From Candidatus Eremiobacterota bacterium (GTDB taxonomy: Bacteria > Vulcanimicrobiota > Vulcanimicrobiia > Vulcanimicrobiales > Vulcanimicrobiaceae), in assembly GCA_019240525.1 (NCBI GenBank), contig JAFAYE010000001.1, positions 1,647,300 through 1,711,299 on the forward strand: a DNA stretch of 64,000 bases. Reading direction: 5' to 3'. Each line of letters opens with the position of its first letter. Positions within the stretch are counted from its first letter, which is position 1. A model generated the notes under the pieces. That model saw nothing but the letters and a program-made list of their open reading frames with translations, searched no databases and was not told the origin of the DNA. Position numbers and translations under genes: made by a program. Positions 33,696 to 42,454 of this stretch are shown here, piece after piece.

Positions 33696-33721
33696 TGGGG
33701 TCGAATCCCCCATCTCCACCA
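33696..33721 (+). other. tRNA/tmRNA 3'-end-like fragment (candidate attachment site)
   Basis: The sequence GGGGTCGAATCCCCC then ATCTCCACCA resembles a T-arm, acceptor strand and encoded CCA of a tRNA or tmRNA, though the T-loop is one base short. No matching 5' half is found upstream. A terminator follows at once. Such 3'-end duplications mark the ends of elements integrated by tyrosine recombinases. Confidence 0.55.
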
Positions 33722-33734
33722 ACGGAATTATGCA

Positions 33735-33763
33735 AAAACCCTGACAGGTCGGGGAATTTTTTG
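33735..33763 (+). terminator. Rho-independent terminator
   Basis: CCCTGA-cagg-TCGGGG hairpin flanked by AAAAA and followed by AATTTTTT. It lies 13 bp after the tRNA-like CCA end, as expected for the natural terminator of a tRNA or tmRNA gene. Confidence 0.75.
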
Positions 33764-33954
33764 CGAGCGTGTTGGAAGGACGACACCGTCAAATCTCGCC
33801 TTCTCCGTCTCTATCTTCGCTTCTATCTTCCCTCAAAACGGGCAGAACTTTGGGAGAAGTCCACATAGGGTTCGGAATGGCGGCGATGCCCGCAGAACGC
33901 GGCACTGGGTCGCTGCCCGCCCATGTACTAGCAGGGGTCATGAGCGCCGGCGCG

Positions 33955-34862
33955 GCTATGGAGCCGTTTTTTGTATCATAATTTTTGCCAGGTCGGTGCG
34001 CCTTTGACAGCCGAGTTTATCGAACGCTCCCTTGAGATGGTACTTCACAGTGCGTTCTGCCATCTTGAGTCGAAGGGCCACTTCTCGATTGGTGAGACCG
34101 CTCGCGGCGAGCCTGGCAATTTCTCGTTCGCGGGGGGGTTAGCAACTCGCCCTCCACCGTATGCGCTAATTTATTAGGATAGGAGCGGCCCGGCACACCA
34201 AGTTCTTCGAAAACACGCTTGGCCTCAGCATATCGCTCTGCAATCTCCAGTGCGATCGCGTGATGATACCGCCAATGCAAAGTGGAGAAAACATCTGCAG
34301 CCGCGTTCGCGAGCGAGATTGTCGTTTCGTGGCGATCATCGAACTCAGCTGCTCGTGCGTGAAACAAGAGACGGTGCGCACGACAAAGTAGAAAGTCGTT
34401 TTTGTAGTTCTCTAGGATGAATAAACCGCGAGCCACATGCTCTCGCGTTCCGGAAGTGGCGGCCTGCAAGAGTAACCACCAACACTCGTCGGGGTTGTCG
34501 ATCGCGTACAGTGCGCGCGTCAATAACTCGGCTGCCTTTACCACATTCCCCCGGCTCATGTACAATTGGTGAATCGCCGCAGCAATCGGCCCAACCCGCT
34601 GTGCCGCTTCGGATCTGAAGGCAATTTCCAAAGCGCCCAGATCGAGGGAACGTTCGACCAACTCCTGATCTTTCGTCACTGCGCCTAAGAACACACCAAC
34701 AGCGCAGCGATAATAGCGCACGTAAAAATGGTTGTTAGGGCAGCATTCTGCATGCTCGAAAAGCTCTCGCGCGGTCGCCACGACGCGAGGGGGCGCAGCG
34801 GTCCCCTTTGCATCCTTCTTGGTCGCATGTGCGAGCATGAAGAACAGCGAACGGAATCCCAT
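33955..34862 (-). pseudogene. TPR-like LuxR-type regulator, frameshifted in a 7-base homopolymer
   Basis: The N-terminal part (MGFRSLFFMLAHATKKDAK onward) has helical repeats such as LLTRALYAIDNPDECWWLLL. The frame breaks at a run of seven C on the coding strand (34132-34138). With six, ELLTPRE continues as REREIARLAASGLTNREVAL then RLKMAERTVKYHLKGAFDKL, a clear LuxR HTH, to a TAG at 33955. With seven, translation ends in unrelated Arg-rich sequence. A related intact regulator is at 58.5 kb. It is divergent from the glycosyltransferase gene. Could be phase-variable, a pseudogene, or a sequencing error. Confidence 0.8.
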
Positions 34863-34941
34863 GAGCGGTTTGTTGCCAATACTCTGCGCGTACGACGATC
34901 AGGCACTCGCAGGTTGCAAAACGACAGAAGCGTAGTATAAA

Positions 34942-35706
34942 ATGGCTTCGACCAACGAAAACAAATCACTGAGAAAAATGAGCCGGCACGGGCGGGGCAT
35001 TGTTCCAATTTATATAAACAACTTCAATTGGTTGACGCCTGTCCAAAAGCTCGCCGACTTTTTCGAACGCACATCGGACACCGACATCATCATCATTGAT
35101 AACGCATCAACGTATCCGCCGCTTCTCGATTGGTACTCTGAGTGTGATCACAAAGTTGTGCGCTTAAGCGGCAATTACGGAGAGCACGCGCCCTGGGATT
35201 GCGGCATTATCGTTTCGGGAGATGATCATCGCGCTAAATATTCAAGCGAGTACTATGTGTTAACTGATCCAGATCTTTCGCTTGATTCGTGCCCAGCCGA
35301 CCTTTTGGATGTGCTGGAAGAAGGGGCAAGGTCGCATCCCTCTGTGACCAAGGTTGGTGTCAGCCTGGAGATAATAGACTTACCGAACGCTTCCCCAATG
35401 GCAGAAAATGTCAGACAATGGGAGTCGCAGTTTTGGCGCAATCGCTGCGACGATCGATTCTTTGAGGCTGCGATCGATACAACTCTAGCCCTTTATCATG
35501 TGGATGTGCCCTTCGCGCGCGCAAAAGGTACTGGAAATAGCCTACGCAGCGATCGTCCCTATACTGCTCGCCATTTCCCGTGGTATATCGATCCGAACCG
35601 CATGAGCCGCGAGGAGGAATACTACGTCCGAACGACTCAGAGAGGACATTGGGGAACCTTCCTGCAGCGTGTGCTGCAGGAAGGTTGTGGACCGCCCTCG
35701 CCTTGA
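34942..35706 (+). CDS. GT-A fold glycosyltransferase-like protein
   Basis: 254 residues. The nucleotide-sugar-binding part shows GIVPIYINNFNWLTPVQKLA, TDIIIIDNASTYPPLLDWY, VVRLSGNYGEHAPW, and a DxD-like motif in YYVLTDPDLSLD. The C-terminal GTGNSLRSDRPYTARHFPWY and NRMSREEEYYV are typical of capsule/LPS-type transferases of this size. The last about 17 codons lie on a perfect hairpin (35655-35686), so the natural C-terminus may be disturbed. It is divergent from the LuxR-type gene; acceptor unknown. Confidence 0.8.
   Translation: MASTNENKSLRKMSRHGRGIVPIYINNFNWLTPVQKLADFFERTSDTDIIIIDNASTYPPLLDWYSECDHKVVRLSGNYGEHAPWDCGIIVSGDDHRAKYSSEYYVLTDPDLSLDSCPADLLDVLEEGARSHPSVTKVGVSLEIIDLPNASPMAENVRQWESQFWRNRCDDRFFEAAIDTTLALYHVDVPFARAKGTGNSLRSDRPYTARHFPWYIDPNRMSREEEYYVRTTQRGHWGTFLQRVLQEGCGPPSP
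35655..35686. repeat. Perfect hairpin, 14-bp stem with GTGT loop
   Basis: Arms AACCTTCCTGCAGC and GCTGCAGGAAGGTT around GTGT, with no U-tract. It overlaps the 3' end of the glycosyltransferase gene. It could be a terminator, a recombination/transposon end or a protein-binding site. Confidence 0.75.
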
Positions 35707-36495
35707 CACCAGTATGTGCACAGTGACCTGAGGTGGCATTTTTCGCACCCAATACCTGTGAGAGCTGGGTAGTTTGATCAAACATCCAGTGGACGTTGTG
35801 GTGGCTATGTCAACCGTTTCGGCGTTCTTCAGCGAGGCGATGCCGGCCTCGCTACGAGGGAGAACGCCAACGCTCTTGATTGCAGGCGGCAAGCCCGCGC
35901 GGGGAGACGAACGGGCAACCGGCCTAAGAAGGCCGGCCGGATGCTCATAACGTTGCACCCAACATAAAGCGCGCGTTGTCCACGCTGTTCTCTGAAGCTT
36001 GAGTCCCGCCACGTCCTCCGCCTATTGTTGCAATGGGGTGCACGAAAAGCGTGAGAGCGTCGATGATCAGGGCCTCATCGGAGGCCGGGCGCCGCGAGCT
36101 TGTGGAGTGAGAAATCCGAAACCTCTCACAGATTTTTTCACCGAATAAGCGTCGACTAGTCTTTACAAGGAACACTTAGACGCACTAGTCGGAGAACTTG
36201 TCGGGGCGAGCTGTAACCATATCAAGACCGACGTATTCAACCGCTCTGCCACCTCTCCAAGTTCTCGCACAGCCTTATTATATGGCGTTTTCGTCTATTT
36301 CGGTTGCTCACAGAAGTATGTCATGGTTACGAATTCCTCACATTTCTCAGGGATTCCCACGCCAGTGCCTTCGGCGAGAATCTGCGAGCTTATTGACAGC
36401 TTCGCGGGCCACGCCTTCCATGGCGTGAGCATAGATCGATAGCGTGACCGATGGTTTGAACCAACTCCAAGGGCTGGGCACTCGCCGAAACTCCC
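35707..36495. other. Intergenic region with small hairpin and a tRNA fragment
   Basis: No convincing gene. It contains a 7-bp hairpin CCGGCCT-aaga-AGGCCGG near 35921-35938, a 45-codon plus frame beginning MSTVSAFFSEAMPASLRG (35807) and a minus frame ending near 35945. Neither has a ribosome site or a known motif. A tRNA-Ser fragment is at 36221-36258. Confidence 0.5.
36221..36258 (-). tRNA. Truncated tRNA-Ser (5' half only, broken at anticodon loop)
   Basis: On the minus strand the sequence begins GGAGAGGTGGCAGAGCGGTT and runs through the D-arm and 5' anticodon stem to CGGTCTTGA, matching the usual tRNA-Ser(UGA) order. After the anticodon the sequence diverges, with no anticodon 3' stem, variable arm or T-arm. 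It cannot fold as a tRNA. A break exactly at the anticodon loop fits integrase crossover. Confidence 0.75.
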
Positions 36496-37650
36496 TTATG
36501 TTGGTAATTGAATCCCCAAGAGTTTTTCCATTCGAGCAACCATGCCGATGTATGGCGTGATGTCAGACGGCCCGGAATGCTCGAGCAGATTCAGCACAAG
36601 AGCGTCGTCGGAATCACTGAAGTCTCTTGCGTTACCAGCTTCAGTATACATTTGGAAATTCTCGCGGACGGCGTGCGCTGTAAACAAATACACGAAGGCC
36701 TGCATCGTGTTTTTGAAATCCACTAAGGCGAAGAATCGGTCGTCGTCGTCGCCATCGACAATTCGCCTCCACGCAATGTTCAGGCACGCCCAATACGCGC
36801 GAGCCTGGTCATGTTGATTGATCACCCATTCAGCGCGCTTACGGTCCATGCCGCAGGCAACTGCTACGTCAATCATCGCTTCCTCGGCCCGTAGATGGAC
36901 CTGGTCGGCAAAGTGATTCACCAAGTGAATATAGTACTGCATTGATCGGTACAAAGGGCCATCGACTTCCCATGCGACCGCCGCGGGGCTAATCCAGCGT
37001 CCCTGATTCAAGGCAGGTTCTTTCCCTGCCACAAGCGCCCCAATCTGCTCGGCGATTGCACTACCGCATGCAAAGATCCGCTCACCTAACAAATGCTCAT
37101 GCTCGAGCATGGCTTGAAACTGTCGGCCGCTATCGACCGCAGATTTTCCGATCGGGCCAACGAGAGCTGGCGAAAAGTCTCGTCCTGGCGGACACTCTTT
37201 TCGCTTCGAGCTCATCCCCGCAAGCACCGCGCCAAGCACAGCGTTGAGGTCCGCCGCCACGAAGAGTGACTGCGGTGGTTCAATGCCGAGCTTCTTGGCG
37301 GCAAAGCGGTAGAGCTCTGGGTCCGGCAAGTGCGTCGGCCTTCCTAGTGCTTGAGTGGCTTCATGATTCGTCACGATGTTCTGTGCCTTGATGAAATCGC
37401 CGATTGTGGTCGTACCGCGCTCGTTTTGCGAAAGGACCGCGCTGGTGACCATGGCGCGGCCTTTTTCGTCCGACACGGCGTCAGGCAGATTCATGATCAC
37501 GCCGAGGATCACGCCCATCTCCGTGGTCGCGCGCAACAGTTGTTCCGTACTGGGAAGATATGGCGTCAAGTGGCCCGGACTATCGATTTCGCCGAGGGTG
37601 CTGTCGATGTCGAACAAAATTGCCTTAATAGTCGATGTTACGGTCGTCAT
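36496..37650 (-). CDS. HAD-like protein with unknown C-terminal domain
   Basis: 384 residues. N-terminal about 165 residues look like a haloacid-dehalogenase fold: FDIDSTLGEID (Asp14, Asp16), then a Lys/Asp region (ELYRFAAKKLGIEPPQSLF then VAADLNAVLGAVLAGM). The C-terminal about 200 residues are helical with many His and Glu (MLEHEHLLGERIF, YIHLVNHFADQVHLRAEEA, VINQHDQARAYW), possibly a metal-binding bundle. Last gene of the ten-gene leftward operon; 185 bp separates it from the ferritin-like gene. Substrate unknown. Confidence 0.72.
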   Translation of the reverse strand: MTTVTSTIKAILFDIDSTLGEIDSPGHLTPYLPSTEQLLRATTEMGVILGVIMNLPDAVSDEKGRAMVTSAVLSQNERGTTTIGDFIKAQNIVTNHEATQALGRPTHLPDPELYRFAAKKLGIEPPQSLFVAADLNAVLGAVLAGMSSKRKECPPGRDFSPALVGPIGKSAVDSGRQFQAMLEHEHLLGERIFACGSAIAEQIGALVAGKEPALNQGRWISPAAVAWEVDGPLYRSMQYYIHLVNHFADQVHLRAEEAMIDVAVACGMDRKRAEWVINQHDQARAYWACLNIAWRRIVDGDDDDRFFALVDFKNTMQAFVYLFTAHAVRENFQMYTEAGNARDFSDSDDALVLNLLEHSGPSDITPYIGMVARMEKLLGIQLPT

Positions 37651-37835
37651 ATATTACTCGCTTTCCATGGTTCTGAGGGGCGATGCTACTCTGGGAACTA
37701 CGAGGGGCGCTCGGCGCGTAACCAGACGTCCCGCTCTAAGACGAGCTGATGACGATTCCACCGAAGTTAACCGATGCGTGGAGCACAACGGGGAGCACTC
37801 GAAGCTTCGAGATCTGAAGCCAGTGCCAGAGGCGC

Positions 37836-39020
37836 TCATGGTGACCCCCCAGATTGGCCTCCAGGAGCGCAGTTCTTGTTGATGAAGCGGGGCCCATAGA
37901 AGCAGGGCGCCTTGAGATCCGTGTAATGATCGAGATAGTCATACTCGTCGGGATACAAGTGCCTGAGTTGCGCTATCGCCGCTCTCGGAATCTCGTGCAG
38001 CTCAACATTAAAGCATGAGATCACTCGCAGCTTCATCATTACTGCGACCGCGCCGCCAAGCGTTTTCCAAGACCCGTCAGGGGGTCCATTCCAGACCGTA
38101 TCGAGCTGCGCGAGAATCGCCGAAAGCTGCGTATCAAACGCATCAAGATCGGCTTGCGCCGCCGCGGCGTTTGGGTCAATCGCCAGAATGGTCGCATAGG
38201 CGTCTTTCGGTACTGCAAGCGTATTAATAACGCCGGGTGGATGAATCGGCATACCGGAAAAGCGAGCTTTGAGCTCGTCCCTTGTTGGTGGCGGCAGGCC
38301 GTGGGGGTGTTCGTATTCTCGCCCAAAATAGAGTTCGGCAAAGCGCACAAAATGCGATTTTTCGCCCTCGCTGCGTGGCCCGGTAATCAGGGATCCATGT
38401 GCGGTGCCCTCGCCCTGCTCGACAATTTCTTGAATCGCGGCGCAAAGGGGCTCGACGATGTCGCCATCAACCGCCGAGATCCTTGGCAAACCGATGTTGT
38501 CGCCCACCTGACTCGGTGGGGGCCCCTTTTTGGCGACGGCGACCGCAGCCGCGTTGACAGCGCTGCGGTTTGCTACGATCGCTTCCCGCAGCTCGGAATA
38601 AAAGCCCGAGATGGTTGTTTCAGGTTGATCTCGCCGGCGTTCGTCCAAGAGAAAGCTGGGACATTCGATCCGTAAGAAATTCTCAAGCTGACTGGGCGAG
38701 TACCGCGCCGGCCCAACGACGAGATCCGGCTCCGCACCACCCGGCAGGCCGGTGGACGGAAAGGTGACACAGAGTTTCGCTATTTGAGGAGCGCCGCCGA
38801 TCGCCGCCAGTATATTCGCCGCGATGCCCATGTGAACCATCTCTTCCATGACGACGGCGCGAATCCAATTATAAGCGGTGTAGTTTTGCACCTTGAGCGA
38901 AAACATCGCCGCGAGATAGAGCGGCTGGGTCGAGTATTCCAGCGCGATGGCATCCTGCAATCGTCCTTGAATCCAGGCCAAATCTTTAGCGGCTGCAGCT
39001 TGACCGTCAGTGTTGCCCAT
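37836..39020 (-). CDS. VioB-type ferritin-like protein (iminophenyl-pyruvate dimer synthase-like)
   Basis: 394 residues. The N-terminal ferritin-like four-helix bundle carries candidate metal ligands in LQDAIALEYSTQPLYLAAMF (Glu28), WIRAVVMEEMVHMGIAANIL (Glu59, His63) and a later SHFVRFAELYFGREY helix. Proteins of this type include the N-terminal part of VioB and related oxidative dimer synthases in specialized metabolism. It ends in a Gly/Ser-rich tail. It lies 12 bp after the metallophosphoesterase gene. The substrate cannot be told from sequence. Confidence 0.8.
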   Translation of the reverse strand: MGNTDGQAAAAKDLAWIQGRLQDAIALEYSTQPLYLAAMFSLKVQNYTAYNWIRAVVMEEMVHMGIAANILAAIGGAPQIAKLCVTFPSTGLPGGAEPDLVVGPARYSPSQLENFLRIECPSFLLDERRRDQPETTISGFYSELREAIVANRSAVNAAAVAVAKKGPPPSQVGDNIGLPRISAVDGDIVEPLCAAIQEIVEQGEGTAHGSLITGPRSEGEKSHFVRFAELYFGREYEHPHGLPPPTRDELKARFSGMPIHPPGVINTLAVPKDAYATILAIDPNAAAAQADLDAFDTQLSAILAQLDTVWNGPPDGSWKTLGGAVAVMMKLRVISCFNVELHEIPRAAIAQLRHLYPDEYDYLDHYTDLKAPCFYGPRFINKNCAPGGQSGGSP

Positions 39021-39032
39021 AGACGCTCCTTA

Positions 39033-40658
39033 CTACGCGACTGTTTCATGATAGACAAGAAGCGGTGTCGGATCCGCGCCAGCGATTTGATAATAATTGA
39101 TCTCCAGTGGCGCGCCCGCCCCCGCAAGTTCGATTAGTTCAAAGCCTCGGTTGTACCAACCGTTCGTGACCCCGAGCATTAGAGTGGGATCTTTCAGCGG
39201 AACCGGGTATCTTGCTGCATACGGTGCTTCACTCTCAGCGACGGGAATCGCGCCGTGTCCGACGCAGCGACCTTTCGGAAGCGGCCGAAACATTTCCGCG
39301 TCGGACCCAGATGTTGGCCAGTCTGTCGGACGGTAGTTGTCCGCATAGATGCCTAAATTATGTTCGTGGCCCCAGAGCCATGCCGCAATCCGAACGCCGA
39401 ATTGTTCCCCGAACTGACGCCACAGCCCCGTATTGATCCACAACCGATCGTAGTCGCCGGGGTCAGCGCTGGTCGTGCCATTAGACCCCGTGATCTGTTT
39501 TTGCGCAACACCACAAATATTCAAAGCTGAATAGAGCTGGTGATGCGAAAGGAGGACGGAGCGCCCCATAAACTGCTTGAGTTTGTCTTCGTGCCATACC
39601 AATTCGTCGGGGCGCACGGTGACGAAGGGCGGCGGCGACGTCGGGTCGGTTGGTGTTATTCCGGGCCCGGTCGCACCTGGGAAGTACGGATTGTACTGGC
39701 TTGGCCAGTAGGGGTCGCTGCTTGCTGGTGCCTGAACGGGTGGCCCCAGATGCAATCGCTCGAGAGTCGCTTGCGCGGCAGAACCGGCAACGTTCATGTA
39801 ATGACCGAAAAACCCGGTATCAAGTCCAAGGAACTGCCAGCCGTCGTCTTCACTCCGCAGCGCAAAGTAGGAAGCGCGCTGGCGTTGCGTCGCTCGATCT
39901 ACAAGCGAGCCAGAATCGAGCGTGGACAAAAATGGTTTTGCGCCGACGAAATATTCATGATTACCGGGGACCGTAAAAAATGGCACTCGGCGCCGGCTAA
40001 ATCGGCAAACGGTTTCGACGAGTTCCACTAGCCGGTGTCGCATTTCGAATCGCGTTCCCGAATAATAGACATCACCCACATGCAGAAACGCATCAGGTTT
40101 AAGCGAGATGGCCGCACTCAATACAGCCGCTGCTTGGTCCGTCCCCGTACCGATGTCGCCGATGATCGCGATACGAGCGCGAGACGGCAACTGCCACTCA
40201 ATCACGCCGTAGCTCAGGTCGCCACGCCCGGCGCGCGGGTCTTGCCAAGAACGATACTCCGGTGCTCCTCCCTCATGGTACGCATAATCCCAGTAGTAGT
40301 AAAAGTATCGCACGTACATGTCTTGCCACGGCGCGTTGCCCAGCTTGAACTCCTGGGTCTGCGCCAGAATCGTCGCTTGGAGCTTGGCGTCATTGGCGAT
40401 GCGCGCGTGCGCCAGACGATGATGCAGGCATGAGAGATACGCGCTGACCGCCACGTCGTCCGCAGATGCCGTCGGCTTCGGAACCACTCGGTTCTCCTCG
40501 ATCGCGCGACAGTATTCGTTAGTCCCAAGCATCGCAGGATGATCGCTGTCGATGCCGGCGCCACGACGATGTACTAAGCCGAAGGTCCGCGCGAGGGATT
40601 CGGCAACGCACGACTTCCAGAGCGCAAGGTGAGGAACTTCGATTGGCTCAATGGCCAC
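39033..40658 (-). CDS. Metallophosphoesterase (calcineurin-like)
   Basis: 541 residues. After an about 190-residue N-terminal region, the dimetal phosphoesterase motifs are in order: IAIIGDIGTG, AFLHVGDVYYSG, FFTVPGNHEYF, LSHHQLYSA and WLWGHEHNLGIY. All ligands look present. No signal peptide, so likely cytoplasmic. Its ATG overlaps the stop of the upstream gene by one base. In this operon it may act on a nucleotide or small-molecule phosphate; a specific role is unknown. Confidence 0.88.
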   Translation of the reverse strand: MAIEPIEVPHLALWKSCVAESLARTFGLVHRRGAGIDSDHPAMLGTNEYCRAIEENRVVPKPTASADDVAVSAYLSCLHHRLAHARIANDAKLQATILAQTQEFKLGNAPWQDMYVRYFYYYWDYAYHEGGAPEYRSWQDPRAGRGDLSYGVIEWQLPSRARIAIIGDIGTGTDQAAAVLSAAISLKPDAFLHVGDVYYSGTRFEMRHRLVELVETVCRFSRRRVPFFTVPGNHEYFVGAKPFLSTLDSGSLVDRATQRQRASYFALRSEDDGWQFLGLDTGFFGHYMNVAGSAAQATLERLHLGPPVQAPASSDPYWPSQYNPYFPGATGPGITPTDPTSPPPFVTVRPDELVWHEDKLKQFMGRSVLLSHHQLYSALNICGVAQKQITGSNGTTSADPGDYDRLWINTGLWRQFGEQFGVRIAAWLWGHEHNLGIYADNYRPTDWPTSGSDAEMFRPLPKGRCVGHGAIPVAESEAPYAARYPVPLKDPTLMLGVTNGWYNRGFELIELAGAGAPLEINYYQIAGADPTPLLVYHETVA

Positions 40659-41431
40659 TATGTCAACGACCGCTCAAGCTGAATATTGAGCGCCGGCGTT
40701 GTGCTCAGGTCGAGGCCTGGCCAGTTGTCCCATAGCCCCGCTTTGATCGCCAATGGCGCCAAGACATCCCAGAAGACTGGAATAGCCGACGCGGCCAGAT
40801 CTGACAGTGCTGCGTGCGCCGACGGGCGCGCCTCTTCGCCGCAATGGATCCAGGCGGCTACGTAATCGTTGCCGCAAACTATGAGAGCACCGTCGACACC
40901 GTCGGGTCTATCAGTGTGCAGCGAGCTGGCCCACGAACCTGCCCGTGTCAAGAATAGTTGCGAGGATAGATTGTCCGGACGTGCCCCGACCAAATGCAAT
41001 GTCGTACCAAGCATCCAATCAGCGTCGTCTTCATTTAAGTAGTACGGCTGTTCGGGCGCAAGGGCGCCGATTGAGCCGGCAATCGTGATCGGCTGCTCTT
41101 GGGTTTTGCTTCGGGTCATATCGTATGCATCACCATGGAGGTTTTGGTACACGCGCACCGCGAGCGTCACAGTTGCCTCGTCATGTGCGCAAGGTGTTGC
41201 CCAAAACATGAGTGCCGTTTGGTCCGGTACTCCCCCCGGTTTATTCGGCTGGGGGATCATTGTGGGGAGATACGCGCGAAGGCCCGCGCGTGGTTGCAAC
41301 AGCGCACAGGCCGGGATAAATACCGAACCCAAAAATTGCACGAAATCCTTGTAGTCCATGGTTGTCGACTTGAAGCCGCGCCAAACGTAGGCCGCCCTCG
41401 GTGAAACGGGACATGGCGTTGGTTTGCTCAT
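40658..41431 (-). CDS. Hypothetical protein, paralog of the next gene upstream
   Basis: 257 residues starting MSKPTPCPVSPRAAYVWRGF. Its YVWRGFKSTTMDYKDFVQFL, GLRAYLPTMIPQ, ALMFWATPCAHDEATVTLAV and VYQNLHGDAYDMTRS align with RVFRGFRGGAFVSDNAGFLK, GLASYTSGILTN and MYNSTHGGVYDMS of the neighbour. No catalytic motif or signal peptide; alpha+beta composition. The pair probably forms a heteromer or arose by duplication within the operon. Confidence 0.7.
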   Translation of the reverse strand: MSKPTPCPVSPRAAYVWRGFKSTTMDYKDFVQFLGSVFIPACALLQPRAGLRAYLPTMIPQPNKPGGVPDQTALMFWATPCAHDEATVTLAVRVYQNLHGDAYDMTRSKTQEQPITIAGSIGALAPEQPYYLNEDDADWMLGTTLHLVGARPDNLSSQLFLTRAGSWASSLHTDRPDGVDGALIVCGNDYVAAWIHCGEEARPSAHAALSDLAASAIPVFWDVLAPLAIKAGLWDNWPGLDLSTTPALNIQLERSLT

Positions 41432-41438
41432 CGGAACC

Positions 41439-42188
41439 TCACTGTAAGAAGTAACGTTCGTCGCGCACAAAGATCCAGTTCATCACCTTTGGAGCCGTGA
41501 ACGTTTGGAGCGGTGGCTCGGCTTCCTCCCACAAAATGCGTTGAGCCGTTGTGCTCAAAATCGGCGTCGAAATAGCCTGGAGCGCCGTCCAATCGATCGG
41601 TGCCGCGCCCAGCGCGGGACAATGCGCCCAGACGATCATGGTGGTGTCGCCTGGCGAACAAATCAAGCAATCATAGTCGCCTTGTTTCAATGCTCCGATT
41701 GCTGTGCGAGTTGCGATGCGGAACGTCCCAGTCGTCTTGCCATTCGCTTGCCCGAAGTAGACGCAGATCGATCCCGTCTGCCAATCTGCGACTTCTCCCC
41801 AGGTGTAGAATGGTCCGCAATCGTTCGCGTCGAGCCCAGACAGCGCCGATGGGAATTGTGCGCCGGACCTCCCTACGCTCATATCGTAGACACCCCCGTG
41901 AGTGCTATTGTACATGCGGCCCTGTAGCGTGTCGGTCATCAAGTGTTGCCAACGATCTGCCGAACTGTATCCGATTAGAGCAAACTCCTGCGGTACGTCA
42001 GAATCGGGGACATTGGTCAAAATTCCCGACGTATACGAAGCCAATCCCCCGCCACGGAGCATATAGGGCGTCCCGGGCATGAATGTTTGCCCAACGATCT
42101 TCAGGAAGCCTGCGTTGTCGCTTACAAAGGCGCCACCACGAAATCCCCGGAACACACGCATAGCCTTTGCACTTATCCGAAAATCCAT
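41439..42188 (-). CDS. Hypothetical protein, paralog of the next gene downstream
   Basis: 249 residues starting MDFRISAKAMRVFRGFRGG. See the downstream paralog for aligned segments. The C-terminal half repeats the pattern seen there (DYDCLICSPGDTTMIVWAHC versus GALIVCGNDYVAAWIHC). Family not recognised. The start overlaps the end of a small frameshifted gene by 16 bp and the next gene follows after 7 bp. Confidence 0.7.
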   Translation of the reverse strand: MDFRISAKAMRVFRGFRGGAFVSDNAGFLKIVGQTFMPGTPYMLRGGGLASYTSGILTNVPDSDVPQEFALIGYSSADRWQHLMTDTLQGRMYNSTHGGVYDMSVGRSGAQFPSALSGLDANDCGPFYTWGEVADWQTGSICVYFGQANGKTTGTFRIATRTAIGALKQGDYDCLICSPGDTTMIVWAHCPALGAAPIDWTALQAISTPILSTTAQRILWEEAEPPLQTFTAPKVMNWIFVRDERYFLQ

Positions 42189-42451
42189 CCACTTACCCCC
42201 GCAATCAAATCCGAGCCTTCGGAACTAAAGTGTCGCACATCCAAACGGACCATGGCTTCGACGAGTGCCGAAGCGCCGAGTAATCCCGCGCCGGAATGAG
42301 CACTCGGATCCAGGTGTACGCGTACTCGCTCCAGCGATACGCGCGGTGCTGCGCCCGCGCAGACATCGTCCCGAACCGGACGGAACCCTCACTTTCCGTG
42401 ACCAGCGGTTTAAGACGCAGTCTCTAATTTGCCGCGCGTTATCGTTCATCC
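42173..42451 (-). pseudogene. Small gene in the operon, apparently frameshifted
   Basis: An ATG at 42451 opens MNDNARQIRDCVLNRWSRK, 3 bp after the preceding stop. Near 42395 the natural-looking sequence moves to another frame (GFRPVRDDVCAGAAPRVSLE, RVRVHLDPSAHSGAGLLGAS, ALVEAMVRLDVRHFSSEGSD) and ends in GVSGWIFG and a TAA at 42173. Removing one base would join them into about 91 residues. The second part is annotated by composition only; no family recognised. Confidence 0.5.
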
Positions 42452-42454
42452 GTA

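Larger units (their letters stand above)
33237..33954. other. Gene-poor region holding a tRNA-like 3' end
   Basis: Short frames here have no ribosome sites or motifs. It holds the tRNA-like sequence and terminator listed next, plus an inverted repeat TTTGGT-ataata-ACCAAA at 33610-33627 that contains TATAAT. GGAGGTG at 33286 could pair with the acceptor sequence CATCTCC, but the 436-base interval lacks tmRNA hallmarks. Confidence 0.5.

Noticed and set aside
33286-33721. Possible tmRNA: GGAGGTG at 33286 could pair with CATCTCC at 33711-33717
   Set aside because: The 436-base interval lacks the conserved tmRNA 5' sequence and any tag reading frame ending in an Ala-rich peptide and stop; the T-loop is one base short. 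Treated as a tRNA-like remnant.
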